From: Bacteroidota bacterium
Lineage (GTDB): Bacteria; Bacteroidota; Bacteroidia; Flavobacteriales; Flavobacteriaceae
NCBI GenBank assembly: GCA_023457535.1
Contig: JAEWLN010000162.1
Coordinates: 1 to 11,721 of the forward strand
Length of the DNA stretch: 11,721 nucleotides
Direction: 5' to 3'
The notes beneath the pieces are model-generated. The model had not been told where the DNA came from. It saw nothing but the letters and a program-made list of their open reading frames with translations, and searched no databases. Shown here one piece after another: positions 1 to 6,175 of the stretch. Position 1 is the first letter of the stretch; every line of letters starts with the position of its first letter. The translations under genes and the position numbers were made by a program.

Positions 1-590
1 AATACATTGTCAGCAATATTGCGCTGACCGACGAAAACGGTCAAACGTTCCGCTATCCGGGTACGCGTTATTTTATCGCCAGCGAATCCGATCCGTCGAG
101 CTTACTGATCAGATTGCACGGGGTTCCGGCAGCAAATTACACCCAAATACGGTTTGGCATCGGCGTAGATGAGCATCAATGGGCGCTGGGGGCAAGCGGT
201 CAGGGCGATCTTTTGGCCCAGGCCGACGCACAGGACATGCTCTGGAGTTGGTCCGCGGGTTATAAATTTGTGGCGTTTGAAGGCAAATTTACCTCGCCAC
301 TCGCTTCCGATACTGACTTTATGATCCACACCGGGAAAACCGGAACGGGTTACAATTACCGCGAAATCACGCTCGATCTGCCGCAAAAGGCGATCGTCCG
401 GCCATCGATCACACCGCAAATCCACGTCGTTGCTGACTGTTCACAACTCATCGACGGACTGCACAAAATCAAGCTCTCGGACCATAATACGGGCGGATTG
501 GGCGCGATGATTATGGGCGGCGAGGTGCTGGGTTTGATCACGGAGAACCTTTCCACAGTATTTTCCGTCGATCATGTGCACAACGATTGA
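1..590 (+). CDS. mbnP: MbnP-family copper-binding protein, 5' end missing
   Basis: The reading frame is already open at the left edge (first whole codon at 3) and ends at TGA 588-590, leaving about 195 residues; the signal peptide and roughly the first quarter are outside the window. Family signs are the opening 'YIVSNIALTDENG' strand, 'GVPAANYTQIRFGIGVD', and the aromatic block 'MLWSWSAGYKFVAFEG' (Met at 237, Trp codons at 243 and 249). In methanotrophs MbnP is a periplasmic protein whose copper site depends on a tryptophan converted to kynurenine by MbnH; the Trp residues of this block are natural candidates, but I cannot assign which. The tail ends in a His-containing 'DHVHND'. The next gene is an MbnH homologue that starts within or just after this stop codon, so the two are translationally linked. 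Family call is strong; copper binding here is inferred. Confidence 0.82.
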   Translation, partial: YIVSNIALTDENGQTFRYPGTRYFIASESDPSSLLIRLHGVPAANYTQIRFGIGVDEHQWALGASGQGDLLAQADAQDMLWSWSAGYKFVAFEGKFTSPLASDTDFMIHTGKTGTGYNYREITLDLPQKAIVRPSITPQIHVVADCSQLIDGLHKIKLSDHNTGGLGAMIMGGEVLGLITENLSTVFSVDHVHND

Positions 591-607
591 CGATGGACCA
601 ACTGACT

Positions 608-1657
608 ATGAAGATCCATTTAATGGTATTGATGGCCCTGCTGGTTGCGGGCTGTCAGGACCCGGTCGATATGTGGGCCGATTCCCGGTATTCCGATGTG
701 CCGATTGCTGTGGAACTGCCTTCCAATTTTCCACCGGCCAGTTACGATTTCGCACTGAACCCGCCCACGCAAAAAGGGTTTGAGCTCGGAAGGAAATTAT
801 TTTACGACGGACGACTGGCCTCTGACGGCGTGGTATCGTGTGGATTTTGCCACGAACAATCATCGGCGTTTACGCACCACGGCCATACGTTCAGTCAAGG
901 CGTCGCAGGGGTCAGCGGCATGCGCAACACGCCATCGTTGCAAAACCTCGCTTTTCAGGATGTATTTATGTATGACGGCGCGTCGGACCACCTTGAATTA
1001 CAACCCATTATCCCGATTACGAGTGCCATCGAAATGAACGGCAATTTGTCGTCGGTCATTGCGATGCTCAATGGTGACGCGCAATACCGTCGCTTGTTCA
1101 ATCTTGCGTTTCCGGGAAAGCCGATCGATGCCGAGCATATGCTCAAAGCCATGGCGCAGTTCCTGTCAATGATGGTTTCGGCCAACTCAAAATTCGACAA
1201 ATTTAGACGAGGTGAACAAGGCGGGACACTTTCTACGTCCGAAGCCGACGGTTATGCCGTATTTGAATCCAAATGCGCGGCGTGCCATGCGACCGATCTG
1301 CAAACCGATCACTCGTTCCGCAACAACGGGCTGCCGGTCAATCCGCTGATCAACGACGTGGGAAGGTTTGGTGTAAGTGAAAATCCGTCCGATCGGTACA
1401 AATTTAAAGTCCCGAGCCTTCGCAATGTCGAAAAAACGGCGCCGTACATGCACGATGGCCGGTTTGGATCGCTCGAAGCGGTGCTCAATCATTATGCAAA
1501 TGGCGTGGCAGATTCGCCGACACTGGATCCGCTGCTCAAACCGGACGGGCAATTGGGCATCGCATTGACCGCGGCAGAGAAGATCGCATTGATCGCTTTT
1601 TTAAAAACCCTGACTGACTACGATTATTTATCGGACCGTCGGTTCTCAGCCTATTAA
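608..1657 (+). CDS. mbnH: MbnH-type di-haem cytochrome c peroxidase family lipoprotein
   Basis: This is a 349-residue member of the bacterial di-haem cytochrome c peroxidase/MauG superfamily. The N-terminus is a lipoprotein signal with lipobox LVAGC (Cys16), so it is probably membrane-anchored in the periplasm. Two haem c motifs are visible: CGFCH at residues 78-82 and CAACH at 223-227. Other family blocks are 'RNTPSLQNLAF', 'FMYDGASDHLELQ' with a following 'EM', and 'APYMHDGRFGSLEAVLNHY' near the C-terminus. In the MbnP/MbnH pair the enzyme oxidises a Trp of MbnP to kynurenine; lying directly behind mbnP, this gene probably does the same, but a generic peroxidase cannot be excluded. Start choice: ATG 608 gives a compact signal peptide with Lys at position 2; ATG 593 or TTG 587 (overlapping the mbnP stop) would add a short stretch containing Asp before the hydrophobic core. 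There is no clear ribosome-binding site to decide. Confidence 0.85.
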   Translation: MKIHLMVLMALLVAGCQDPVDMWADSRYSDVPIAVELPSNFPPASYDFALNPPTQKGFELGRKLFYDGRLASDGVVSCGFCHEQSSAFTHHGHTFSQGVAGVSGMRNTPSLQNLAFQDVFMYDGASDHLELQPIIPITSAIEMNGNLSSVIAMLNGDAQYRRLFNLAFPGKPIDAEHMLKAMAQFLSMMVSANSKFDKFRRGEQGGTLSTSEADGYAVFESKCAACHATDLQTDHSFRNNGLPVNPLINDVGRFGVSENPSDRYKFKVPSLRNVEKTAPYMHDGRFGSLEAVLNHYANGVADSPTLDPLLKPDGQLGIALTAAEKIALIAFLKTLTDYDYLSDRRFSAY

Positions 1658-1659
1658 CG

Positions 1660-2604
1660 ATGAAACAAATTACTTTAATTTTTACCATTTTGTGGTCTGT
1701 TGCAGCGTTTGCCTCGGCCAATAGAGATTCGATTCCGCATTTGGGCGTCGCACCGGAATTTGAAGACTGCGATGCGTGCGGCTGTTCGTCCAACGGCGGC
1801 AGCATGGGATTCAGTTCGATGTTCAACAACAATTTTGTCGGGGTGCGTTATTTTAGCCAAAATTACCGCAGCAGGGATGGCATTTTCAGCAATTCGCCTT
1901 GGGTGCGCGAACATTTCAATACGGCCCAGGTCTGGGCGCGCATCCCGATCGTGCGACGTTTACAAGCGTCGGTGATCCTGCCGTATCATTTTCATTCGCG
2001 TGGGCGCATCTCGGGCAGCGAGCACATTAGCGGGCTTGGCGATGCGACGCTGCTCGCGATGTGGACGGCGTATGAAACCACGCGCGACAGCACTGTTTTT
2101 ACCCACAAGTTCCAATTGGGCGGCGGACTCAAAGCTCCTACCGGAAAGTTTGATGCGGCCAACAACAAAGGGAGTGTCAATCCGGGATTCCAACTTGGAA
2201 CGGGAAGCTGGGATTACCTGATCGCCGCAGAATATGTGCTCAAAAAAGGCGCGCTGGGTATGAGCACCATGCTTACCTATATTCTCAAAACGGAAAATGA
2301 AAAGCTGTACCGCTTTGGAGACCAGTTCAATTATGGGGCGACGACGTTTTACCTGATCGAACGTCAGTTTAAATGGGTGCCGCAAATTGGCGTGGCCGGA
2401 GAGGTGTTTGGTTCTAATTTTCAGTTGGCACAACGCATTGCGCATTCGGCGGGGACTATTTTATTCGGGAAAGCGGGATTGGAAGTGGGGCGGAACGGCT
2501 TTTCACTGGGCATCAACGCAATGTTGCCGATCGCGCAAAACCTTTCCGATGGTAAGGTCGAGAACAATTACCGTTGGAGCGTGAATTTGAATTACAGTTT
2601 ATAA
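1660..2604 (+). CDS. exported predicted outer-membrane beta-barrel protein with N-terminal CxxCxC
   Basis: The 314-residue product begins with a standard signal peptide (cleavage likely after 'AAFASA', residue 20). Shortly after comes a Cys cluster, C37-x2-C40-x-C42, followed by a Gly/Ser/Asn-rich stretch. The remainder alternates polar and hydrophobic residues with many aromatics and ends '...VNLNYSL', as expected of a transmembrane beta-barrel; it resembles the loosely defined outer-membrane 'transporter' barrels. The start lies 2 bp after the mbnH stop, so it is the third gene of the mbnP-mbnH operon. The three cysteines near the mature N-terminus could bind copper or be oxidised in the periplasm. 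I infer a part in metal passage or sensing across the outer membrane; no substrate can be read from the sequence. The barrel call is fairly secure, the function is not. Confidence 0.7.
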   Translation: MKQITLIFTILWSVAAFASANRDSIPHLGVAPEFEDCDACGCSSNGGSMGFSSMFNNNFVGVRYFSQNYRSRDGIFSNSPWVREHFNTAQVWARIPIVRRLQASVILPYHFHSRGRISGSEHISGLGDATLLAMWTAYETTRDSTVFTHKFQLGGGLKAPTGKFDAANNKGSVNPGFQLGTGSWDYLIAAEYVLKKGALGMSTMLTYILKTENEKLYRFGDQFNYGATTFYLIERQFKWVPQIGVAGEVFGSNFQLAQRIAHSAGTILFGKAGLEVGRNGFSLGINAMLPIAQNLSDGKVENNYRWSVNLNYSL

Positions 2605-2632
2605 GAAATCCAAGAAAAACTTTAACAAAATG

Positions 2633-2647
2633 TACAGATTTTCTGTA
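2633..2647. repeat. palindrome copy 1, TACAGA-ttt-TCTGTA
   Basis: A perfect 6-bp inverted repeat with a 3-bp centre begins 28 bp after the barrel gene's stop codon. Read on the - strand with two extra bases (2633-2649) it matches copy 2 at 16 of 17 positions. The form TACAG-N5-CTGTA resembles a site for a dimeric repressor or activator, but it could also form a small hairpin in RNA. No U-tract follows, so it is not a classic terminator. Confidence 0.5.
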
Positions 2648-2730
2648 ATCGCTATTCAATTTTTTTTCGTTGGGGTAACCTTCCAACGCCCCCTTCCCTA
2701 GAGCTAAAATACAATTTTAAATTCAAGGTT

Positions 2731-2751
2731 AATTACAGAAAAACTGTAATT
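2731..2751. repeat. palindrome copy 2, AATTACAG-a5-CTGTAATT
   Basis: A perfect 8-bp inverted repeat around five A. Its core, TACAG-N5-CTGTA, is shared with copy 1, and the two centres lie 101 bp apart. A third half-site, AATTACAG, sits at 2590-2597 inside the last codons of the barrel gene and may be chance. Possible roles are a regulator binding site or RNA structure; the location between convergent genes is unusual for an operator. Confidence 0.5.
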
Positions 2752-2766
2752 TCAACCAAAAGCAAA

Positions 2767-2796
2767 AAAAAGCGGGACTTTTCAGTTCCGCTTTTT
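2767..2796 (-). terminator. rho-independent terminator of lysS, probably bidirectional
   Basis: On the - strand, 11 nt after the lysS stop, AAAAAGCGG pairs with CCGCTTTTT and, after one A-C mismatch, ACT pairs with AGT around a GAAA tetraloop. Eight T follow on that strand. On the + strand the same stem has a G-U pair in place of the mismatch and also ends in five T, so it can stop transcripts arriving from the mbn operon as well. Confidence 0.85.
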
Positions 2797-2807
2797 GATT
2801 ATGGTTG

Positions 2808-4520
2808 TCAGCCGACATAGTTGACGGTTTTGATGTCGCCGTCGACCGTAACTTTTACAAGGCCGTGTTTGGACAGGTTTTTCATCGCAGCATCCCATTT
2901 TTTACCGCTCAGCGCCGCTGAAACTTTGAGCATTCCAAGGTCCATCTTGCGGTCGTTGTCTGACTGCAGGAGTCCGACAATCACTTTTTCGTCGTCTGTC
3001 AGTTCAACGGCAGATTGCTTTTTCTCCGGGCGCATTTGCGGGAAAAACAATACTTCCTGGATCGACGCATTGTTGGTCAGGAACATGATCAGGCGGTCCA
3101 TGCCAATGCCCATTCCGGACGTAGGGGGCATGCCGTATTCGAGCGCGCGCAAAAAGTCTTCATCGATAAATGCGCCGGCTTCATCATCGCCTTTTTCTGA
3201 AAGCAGCAACTGGTGTTCGAAACGTCCGCGCTGGTCGATCGGGTCGTTGAGCTCTGAATAAGCGTTGGCGATTTCCTTGCCGCAAACCATGAGTTCGAAA
3301 CGTTCTGTGAGGTCAGGATTGTCGCGGTGCGATTTACAAAGCGGCGACATTTCCTTCGGATAATCGGTAATGAATGTAGGTTGGATGAAATGACCTTCGC
3401 ACTTGGCGCCAAAAATTTCATCGATCAGCTTTCCTTTGCCCATCGTCGCGTCTACTTCGATACCCATGCTTTTGGCGGCTTCAAACAATTCCTGTTCGGT
3501 TTTGCCGGTGATGTCAAAGCCGGTGTATCTGATGATCGCATCGGTCATGGTCACGCGTGCGTAAGGCGCTTTAAAATCAACTTCGTGCGCACCAAAAGTC
3601 ACTTTCGATGTCCCGTTGACCGCAATGGCGCAATGTTCGAGCAACTGTTCGCAAAAATCCATCATCCAATGATAGTCTTTGTAGGCGACGTAGATTTCCA
3701 TGGCCGTAAACTCCGGATTGTGCGTGCGGTCCATGCCCTCGTTGCGGAAGTTTCGCGAGAACTCGTAAACGCCGTCAAATCCGCCTACGATCAGCCTCTT
3801 GAGGTACAGTTCATTGGCGATGCGCATATACAGCGGCACATCGAGCGCGTTGTGATGCGTCACGAACGGACGTGCGGCCGCGCCTCCGGGAATGGGCTGC
3901 AAGACAGGAGTTTCCACTTCCAGATAGCTGCGGTCATTGAAAAAGCTGCGCATCGCATTGAACAATTTAGTGCGCTTGATGAATGTTTCTTTGACGTGGT
4001 CGTTGACGGTGAGGTCTACGTAGCGTCGGCGGTAGCGCTGTTCGGGATCGGAGAATGCATCGTGTACATTGCCGTCGGCATCGGTTTTGACCACCGGTAA
4101 CGGCTTGAGCGCTTTGGATAGCACCGTGAGTTCATGGACGTGGATGGACATTTCGCCTACTTTGGTTTTGAAAACCGTGCCGCGAACGCCTACAAAATCG
4201 CCAATGTCGAGTAATTTTTTAAAAACGACCTTATACATCGTTTTGGCCTCATCGGTCGAAATATCGTCGCGCGTGACATAAATCTGGATGCGGCCTTCTG
4301 CATCCTTGAGCTCGGCAAATGACGCGTTGCCCATGTCGCGGAAAGACATCAGCCGGCCCGCAAGTGTGACCTCCTTGCCGTCGAAGTGGTCGAAATTGCC
4401 CACGATGTCGGCGGAATAGGCATTGGTCGTAAATGCGGCAGCGGGATAAGGCTCGATGCCCAGATTGCGCAGTTCGGCGAGCGATTTTCTACGCAGGATT
4501 TCCTGTTCGGATAAGGCCAT
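2808..4520 (-). CDS. lysS: lysine--tRNA ligase, class II
   Basis: The 570-residue cytoplasmic enzyme charges tRNA-Lys with lysine using ATP. An N-terminal OB-fold anticodon-binding domain (about residues 45-140) is followed by the class II catalytic core. Motif 2 reads 'FRNEGMDRTHNPEF' from residue 258, and motif 3 ends 'GMGIGMDRL' with Arg476. After 'FFPQMRP' (residue 498), where many bacterial LysRS end, a tail of about 72 residues continues; this tail is usual in Bacteroidota and looks like a small helical or winged-helix unit. The start at ATG 4520 gives 'MALSEQE', the family's normal N-terminus. An upstream in-frame ATG at 4553 is rejected because it would place the -7 promoter element inside the coding region. 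It is transcribed alone, from the promoter at 4541-4570 to the terminator at 2767-2796. Confidence 0.97.
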   Translation of the reverse strand: MALSEQEILRRKSLAELRNLGIEPYPAAAFTTNAYSADIVGNFDHFDGKEVTLAGRLMSFRDMGNASFAELKDAEGRIQIYVTRDDISTDEAKTMYKVVFKKLLDIGDFVGVRGTVFKTKVGEMSIHVHELTVLSKALKPLPVVKTDADGNVHDAFSDPEQRYRRRYVDLTVNDHVKETFIKRTKLFNAMRSFFNDRSYLEVETPVLQPIPGGAAARPFVTHHNALDVPLYMRIANELYLKRLIVGGFDGVYEFSRNFRNEGMDRTHNPEFTAMEIYVAYKDYHWMMDFCEQLLEHCAIAVNGTSKVTFGAHEVDFKAPYARVTMTDAIIRYTGFDITGKTEQELFEAAKSMGIEVDATMGKGKLIDEIFGAKCEGHFIQPTFITDYPKEMSPLCKSHRDNPDLTERFELMVCGKEIANAYSELNDPIDQRGRFEHQLLLSEKGDDEAGAFIDEDFLRALEYGMPPTSGMGIGMDRLIMFLTNNASIQEVLFFPQMRPEKKQSAVELTDDEKVIVGLLQSDNDRKMDLGMLKVSAALSGKKWDAAMKNLSKHGLVKVTVDGDIKTVNYVG

Positions 4521-4540
4521 GGTACTGGAATTTGAAGCCG

Positions 4541-4570
4541 CAAAGATACTCAAAGTTTCAAATGTGGCAA
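4541..4570 (-). promoter_or_regulatory. lysS promoter (Bacteroidota type)
   Basis: On the - strand, TTG (4570-4568), a 19-bp spacer and TATCTTTG (4548-4541) match the Bacteroidota -33/-7 consensus TTG-N17-23-TAnnTTTG. The predicted transcript start near 4536 leaves a leader of about 15 nt before ATG 4520, with no Shine-Dalgarno sequence. Confidence 0.75.
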
Positions 4571-4592
4571 CGCGATATCGGCCCTGAATTGG

Positions 4593-4600
4593 TATATTTG
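4593..4600 (+). promoter_or_regulatory. -7 element for the 4619 lipoprotein gene
   Basis: TATATTTG matches the TAnnTTTG element and would start transcription about 15 nt before ATG 4619. No good TTG lies 17-23 bp upstream, so the -33 half is weak. That -33 region would coincide with the -33 TTG of the divergent lysS promoter. The A/T-rich leader just before the ATG suits initiation without Shine-Dalgarno pairing. Confidence 0.45.
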
Positions 4601-4618
4601 TTTTCCTAAAAAATAATT

Positions 4619-5372
4619 ATGCGGATTTCTATCGTGTTTGTGGTGATGGTTTTGGCGGCGATGCTGACCGGCTGCCAGTTGACAGAAAATATCTATCTGA
4701 GCGAAGACGGCGGCGGGACGATGACTTTTGACATCGATGCCTCGGGGGTAATGGCACTTGCCGGGGAGCAGCTTGTCGGGACGGGACAAAAGCGACATCG
4801 ATTCGGTCATGACGTTCAAACAGTTATTCGATGAAAAGCGCGATACGATTGGAAAAATGACGCCCGCCCAACAACAGCAGCTCAAAAAGTTCGAAGACGT
4901 GCGGATGCGCATGCAAATGAGCGCCGTAAAGAAAACGCTTGAAGTGTCGTTTGTCAAGAGCTTCAATAGCGCCTCTGAATTGCAGGACATGATGGACGCC
5001 GTAAAAGCCATGCAGTCCCTTGACGGCAAAAATGCATTGGCCGGCCGCGACAATCCGCTGGGTCCGATGATGGAGCCGGGCAATACCGAACTGCGCTACA
5101 CCTATGACGGCAAAGTGTTCAAACGCACCTTGCGCGTCATCGATCCGGTGCTGCAAAAGGCGGTGCGCGATACTTCCGGCGTGATGCAGATGCTGCTGTC
5201 CGGTTCGCAATACACTATTAAATATCATTTTCCGCGCGAGGTCAAATCAGTGTCGAATCCCGATGCGACATTGAGCGCTGACGGCAAGACGGTCACCATT
5301 CCGTTTCCACTGGCCGACTATTTTGAGCAACCTGACAAAATGAGCCTTGAAGTCGTGCTCGATAAAAAATAA
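4619..5372 (+). pseudogene. lipoprotein of unknown function, interrupted by a frameshift
   Basis: I do not recognise a named family. The first frame (4619-4834) begins with a lipoprotein signal, 'MRISIVFVVMVLAAMLTGC' (lipobox LTGC, Cys19), then 'IYLSEDGGGTMTFDID', and stops at 4834. The continuation lies in another frame, open through 5372, with a Gln/Lys-rich likely helical stretch ('TPAQQQQLKKFEDVRMRM'), a basic 'VKKTLEVSFVKSF' strand and a beta-rich end. The total length is one base more than a multiple of three. Removing one G from the GGGACGGG stretch near 4778-4785 would join the frames as '...GEQLVGRDKSDIDSVM...' and give a 250-residue lipoprotein. The downstream frame has no signal peptide of its own. 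It could be a true pseudogene, a recent mutation or a sequencing error; coding quality on both sides is good, which favours a recent change or an error. Confidence 0.72.
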
Positions 5373-5380
5373 TTGGGATT

Positions 5381-5408
5381 TTATTCACGCCGGGGTTTCG
5401 TACCTTTG
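5381..5408 (+). promoter_or_regulatory. candidate lipB promoter
   Basis: TACCTTTG (5401-5408) fits the -7 consensus TAnnTTTG. A TTA at 5381-5383 lies 17 bp upstream as an imperfect -33, while a true TTG at 5373-5375 is 25 bp away, slightly too far. The predicted start leaves a leader of about 13 nt before ATG 5426, so lipB can be transcribed independently of the broken lipoprotein gene. Confidence 0.5.
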
Positions 5409-5425
5409 CCGTTCAATTTACCGTT

Positions 5426-6175
5426 ATGAATAAGGTGGTCAGTATGCAGGATCTCGGGCTTCGCGATTACAAGCAAATCTGGGAATACCAGGAATCGCTG
5501 TTCGATGCGATCGTCAATCTCAAAATCAGGAACCGGCGCGAAGAAACGCATCTTCCTACACCCAATTACTTTCTGATGGTCGAACATCCGCATGTTTATA
5601 CGCTTGGTAAGAGCGGGGATTTAGACAATCTGCTGATCAGCGAAAAGCAATTGGCCGAGAAAAATGCTACGTTCTACAAAGTCAACCGCGGCGGGGACAT
5701 CACTTATCACGGTCCCGGTCAAATTGTCGGCTACCCGATTCTGGATCTCGACAATTTTTTTACCGATATTCACAAATACCTGCGTTTGCTCGAAGAGGTC
5801 ATCATCCTGACGCTGGCCGATTATGGAATCAGCGCCACGCGAAGCCCCGGTGAGACAGGTGTGTGGCTCGATGTCGGGACGCCGTTCGCGCGTAAGATCT
5901 GTGCCATGGGCGTGCGTGCCTCGCGATGGGTGACCATGCACGGTTTTGCGCTCAATGTCAATGCCGATTTGGGTTACTTTGATCATATGATTCCGTGCGG
6001 GATCCGGGGAAAATCGGTGACTTCTTTAAATGTGGAGTTGGGAGTGGATTCGGTCGATATGGAATCGGTCAAAATCAAAATCAAAAATCACTTTGCGTTG
6101 TTATTTGAAGCCGAACTCCGGGAAAACTCAAATCTTCCTCAAAATCAAACGACAATTGGTCCGGAAGTAATCTGA
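5426..6175 (+). CDS. lipB: lipoyl(octanoyl) transferase LipB
   Basis: This 249-residue cytoplasmic enzyme moves the octanoyl group from acyl carrier protein onto lipoyl domains of 2-oxoacid dehydrogenases and the glycine cleavage H protein, the first step of endogenous lipoate assembly. The signature 'RGGDITYHGPGQ' is present. The catalytic pair is Lys157 in 'RKICAMGVR' and Cys191 in 'MIPCGI', with the usual 34-residue spacing. The final residues after 'HFALLFEAEL' (about 18, rich in Asn and Gln) go beyond the normal family end and overlap the 3' end of rnhB on the other strand. A short repeat of AAAATC units (6071-6089) encodes the 'KIKIKN' just before this tail. lipA is not in the window. 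Start ATG 5426 follows a good -7 element at about 18 bp. Confidence 0.95.
   Translation: MNKVVSMQDLGLRDYKQIWEYQESLFDAIVNLKIRNRREETHLPTPNYFLMVEHPHVYTLGKSGDLDNLLISEKQLAEKNATFYKVNRGGDITYHGPGQIVGYPILDLDNFFTDIHKYLRLLEEVIILTLADYGISATRSPGETGVWLDVGTPFARKICAMGVRASRWVTMHGFALNVNADLGYFDHMIPCGIRGKSVTSLNVELGVDSVDMESVKIKIKNHFALLFEAELRENSNLPQNQTTIGPEVI

Larger units (their letters stand above)
2605..2807. other. convergent intergenic region with three inverted repeats
   Basis: This 203-bp AT-rich gap separates the 3' end of the mbn operon from the 3' end of lysS. It holds two near-identical palindromes (2633-2647 and 2731-2751), a separate 6-bp inverted repeat CGTTGG/CCAACG (2668-2673 with 2683-2688) after a run of eight T, and the terminator at 2767-2796. 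No convincing open reading frame or TAnnTTTG promoter is visible in it. Confidence 0.6.

Noticed and set aside
1960..2445. 161-codon - strand frame opposite the barrel gene
   Set aside because: The + strand gene has a signal peptide, barrel pattern and tight operon spacing; the opposite frame has no recognisable features.
2633..2751. BlaI/MecI/CopY-type operators (TACA-N2-TGTA)
   Set aside because: Both palindromes have TACA and TGTA separated by 7 bp, not 2, so they do not fit that family's spacing.
3327..4100. 257-codon open frame on the + strand opposite lysS
   Set aside because: It is an antisense shadow of a fully convincing lysS; its translation has no recognisable domain, and no promoter precedes it.
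4521..4553. N-terminal extension of lysS from ATG 4553
   Set aside because: Family members start at 'MALSEQE', and the extension would contain the TATCTTTG promoter element.
4755..4834. Programmed ribosomal frameshift in the lipoprotein gene
   Set aside because: The change needs +1 (or -2) and no slippery heptamer, internal Shine-Dalgarno sequence or strong downstream stem is evident; mutation or read error is simpler.
6071..6089. AAAATC repeats as a mobile or CRISPR-like repeat
   Set aside because: Only three short, imperfect units inside lipB coding sequence, with no spacers; at most a slippage-prone tract.
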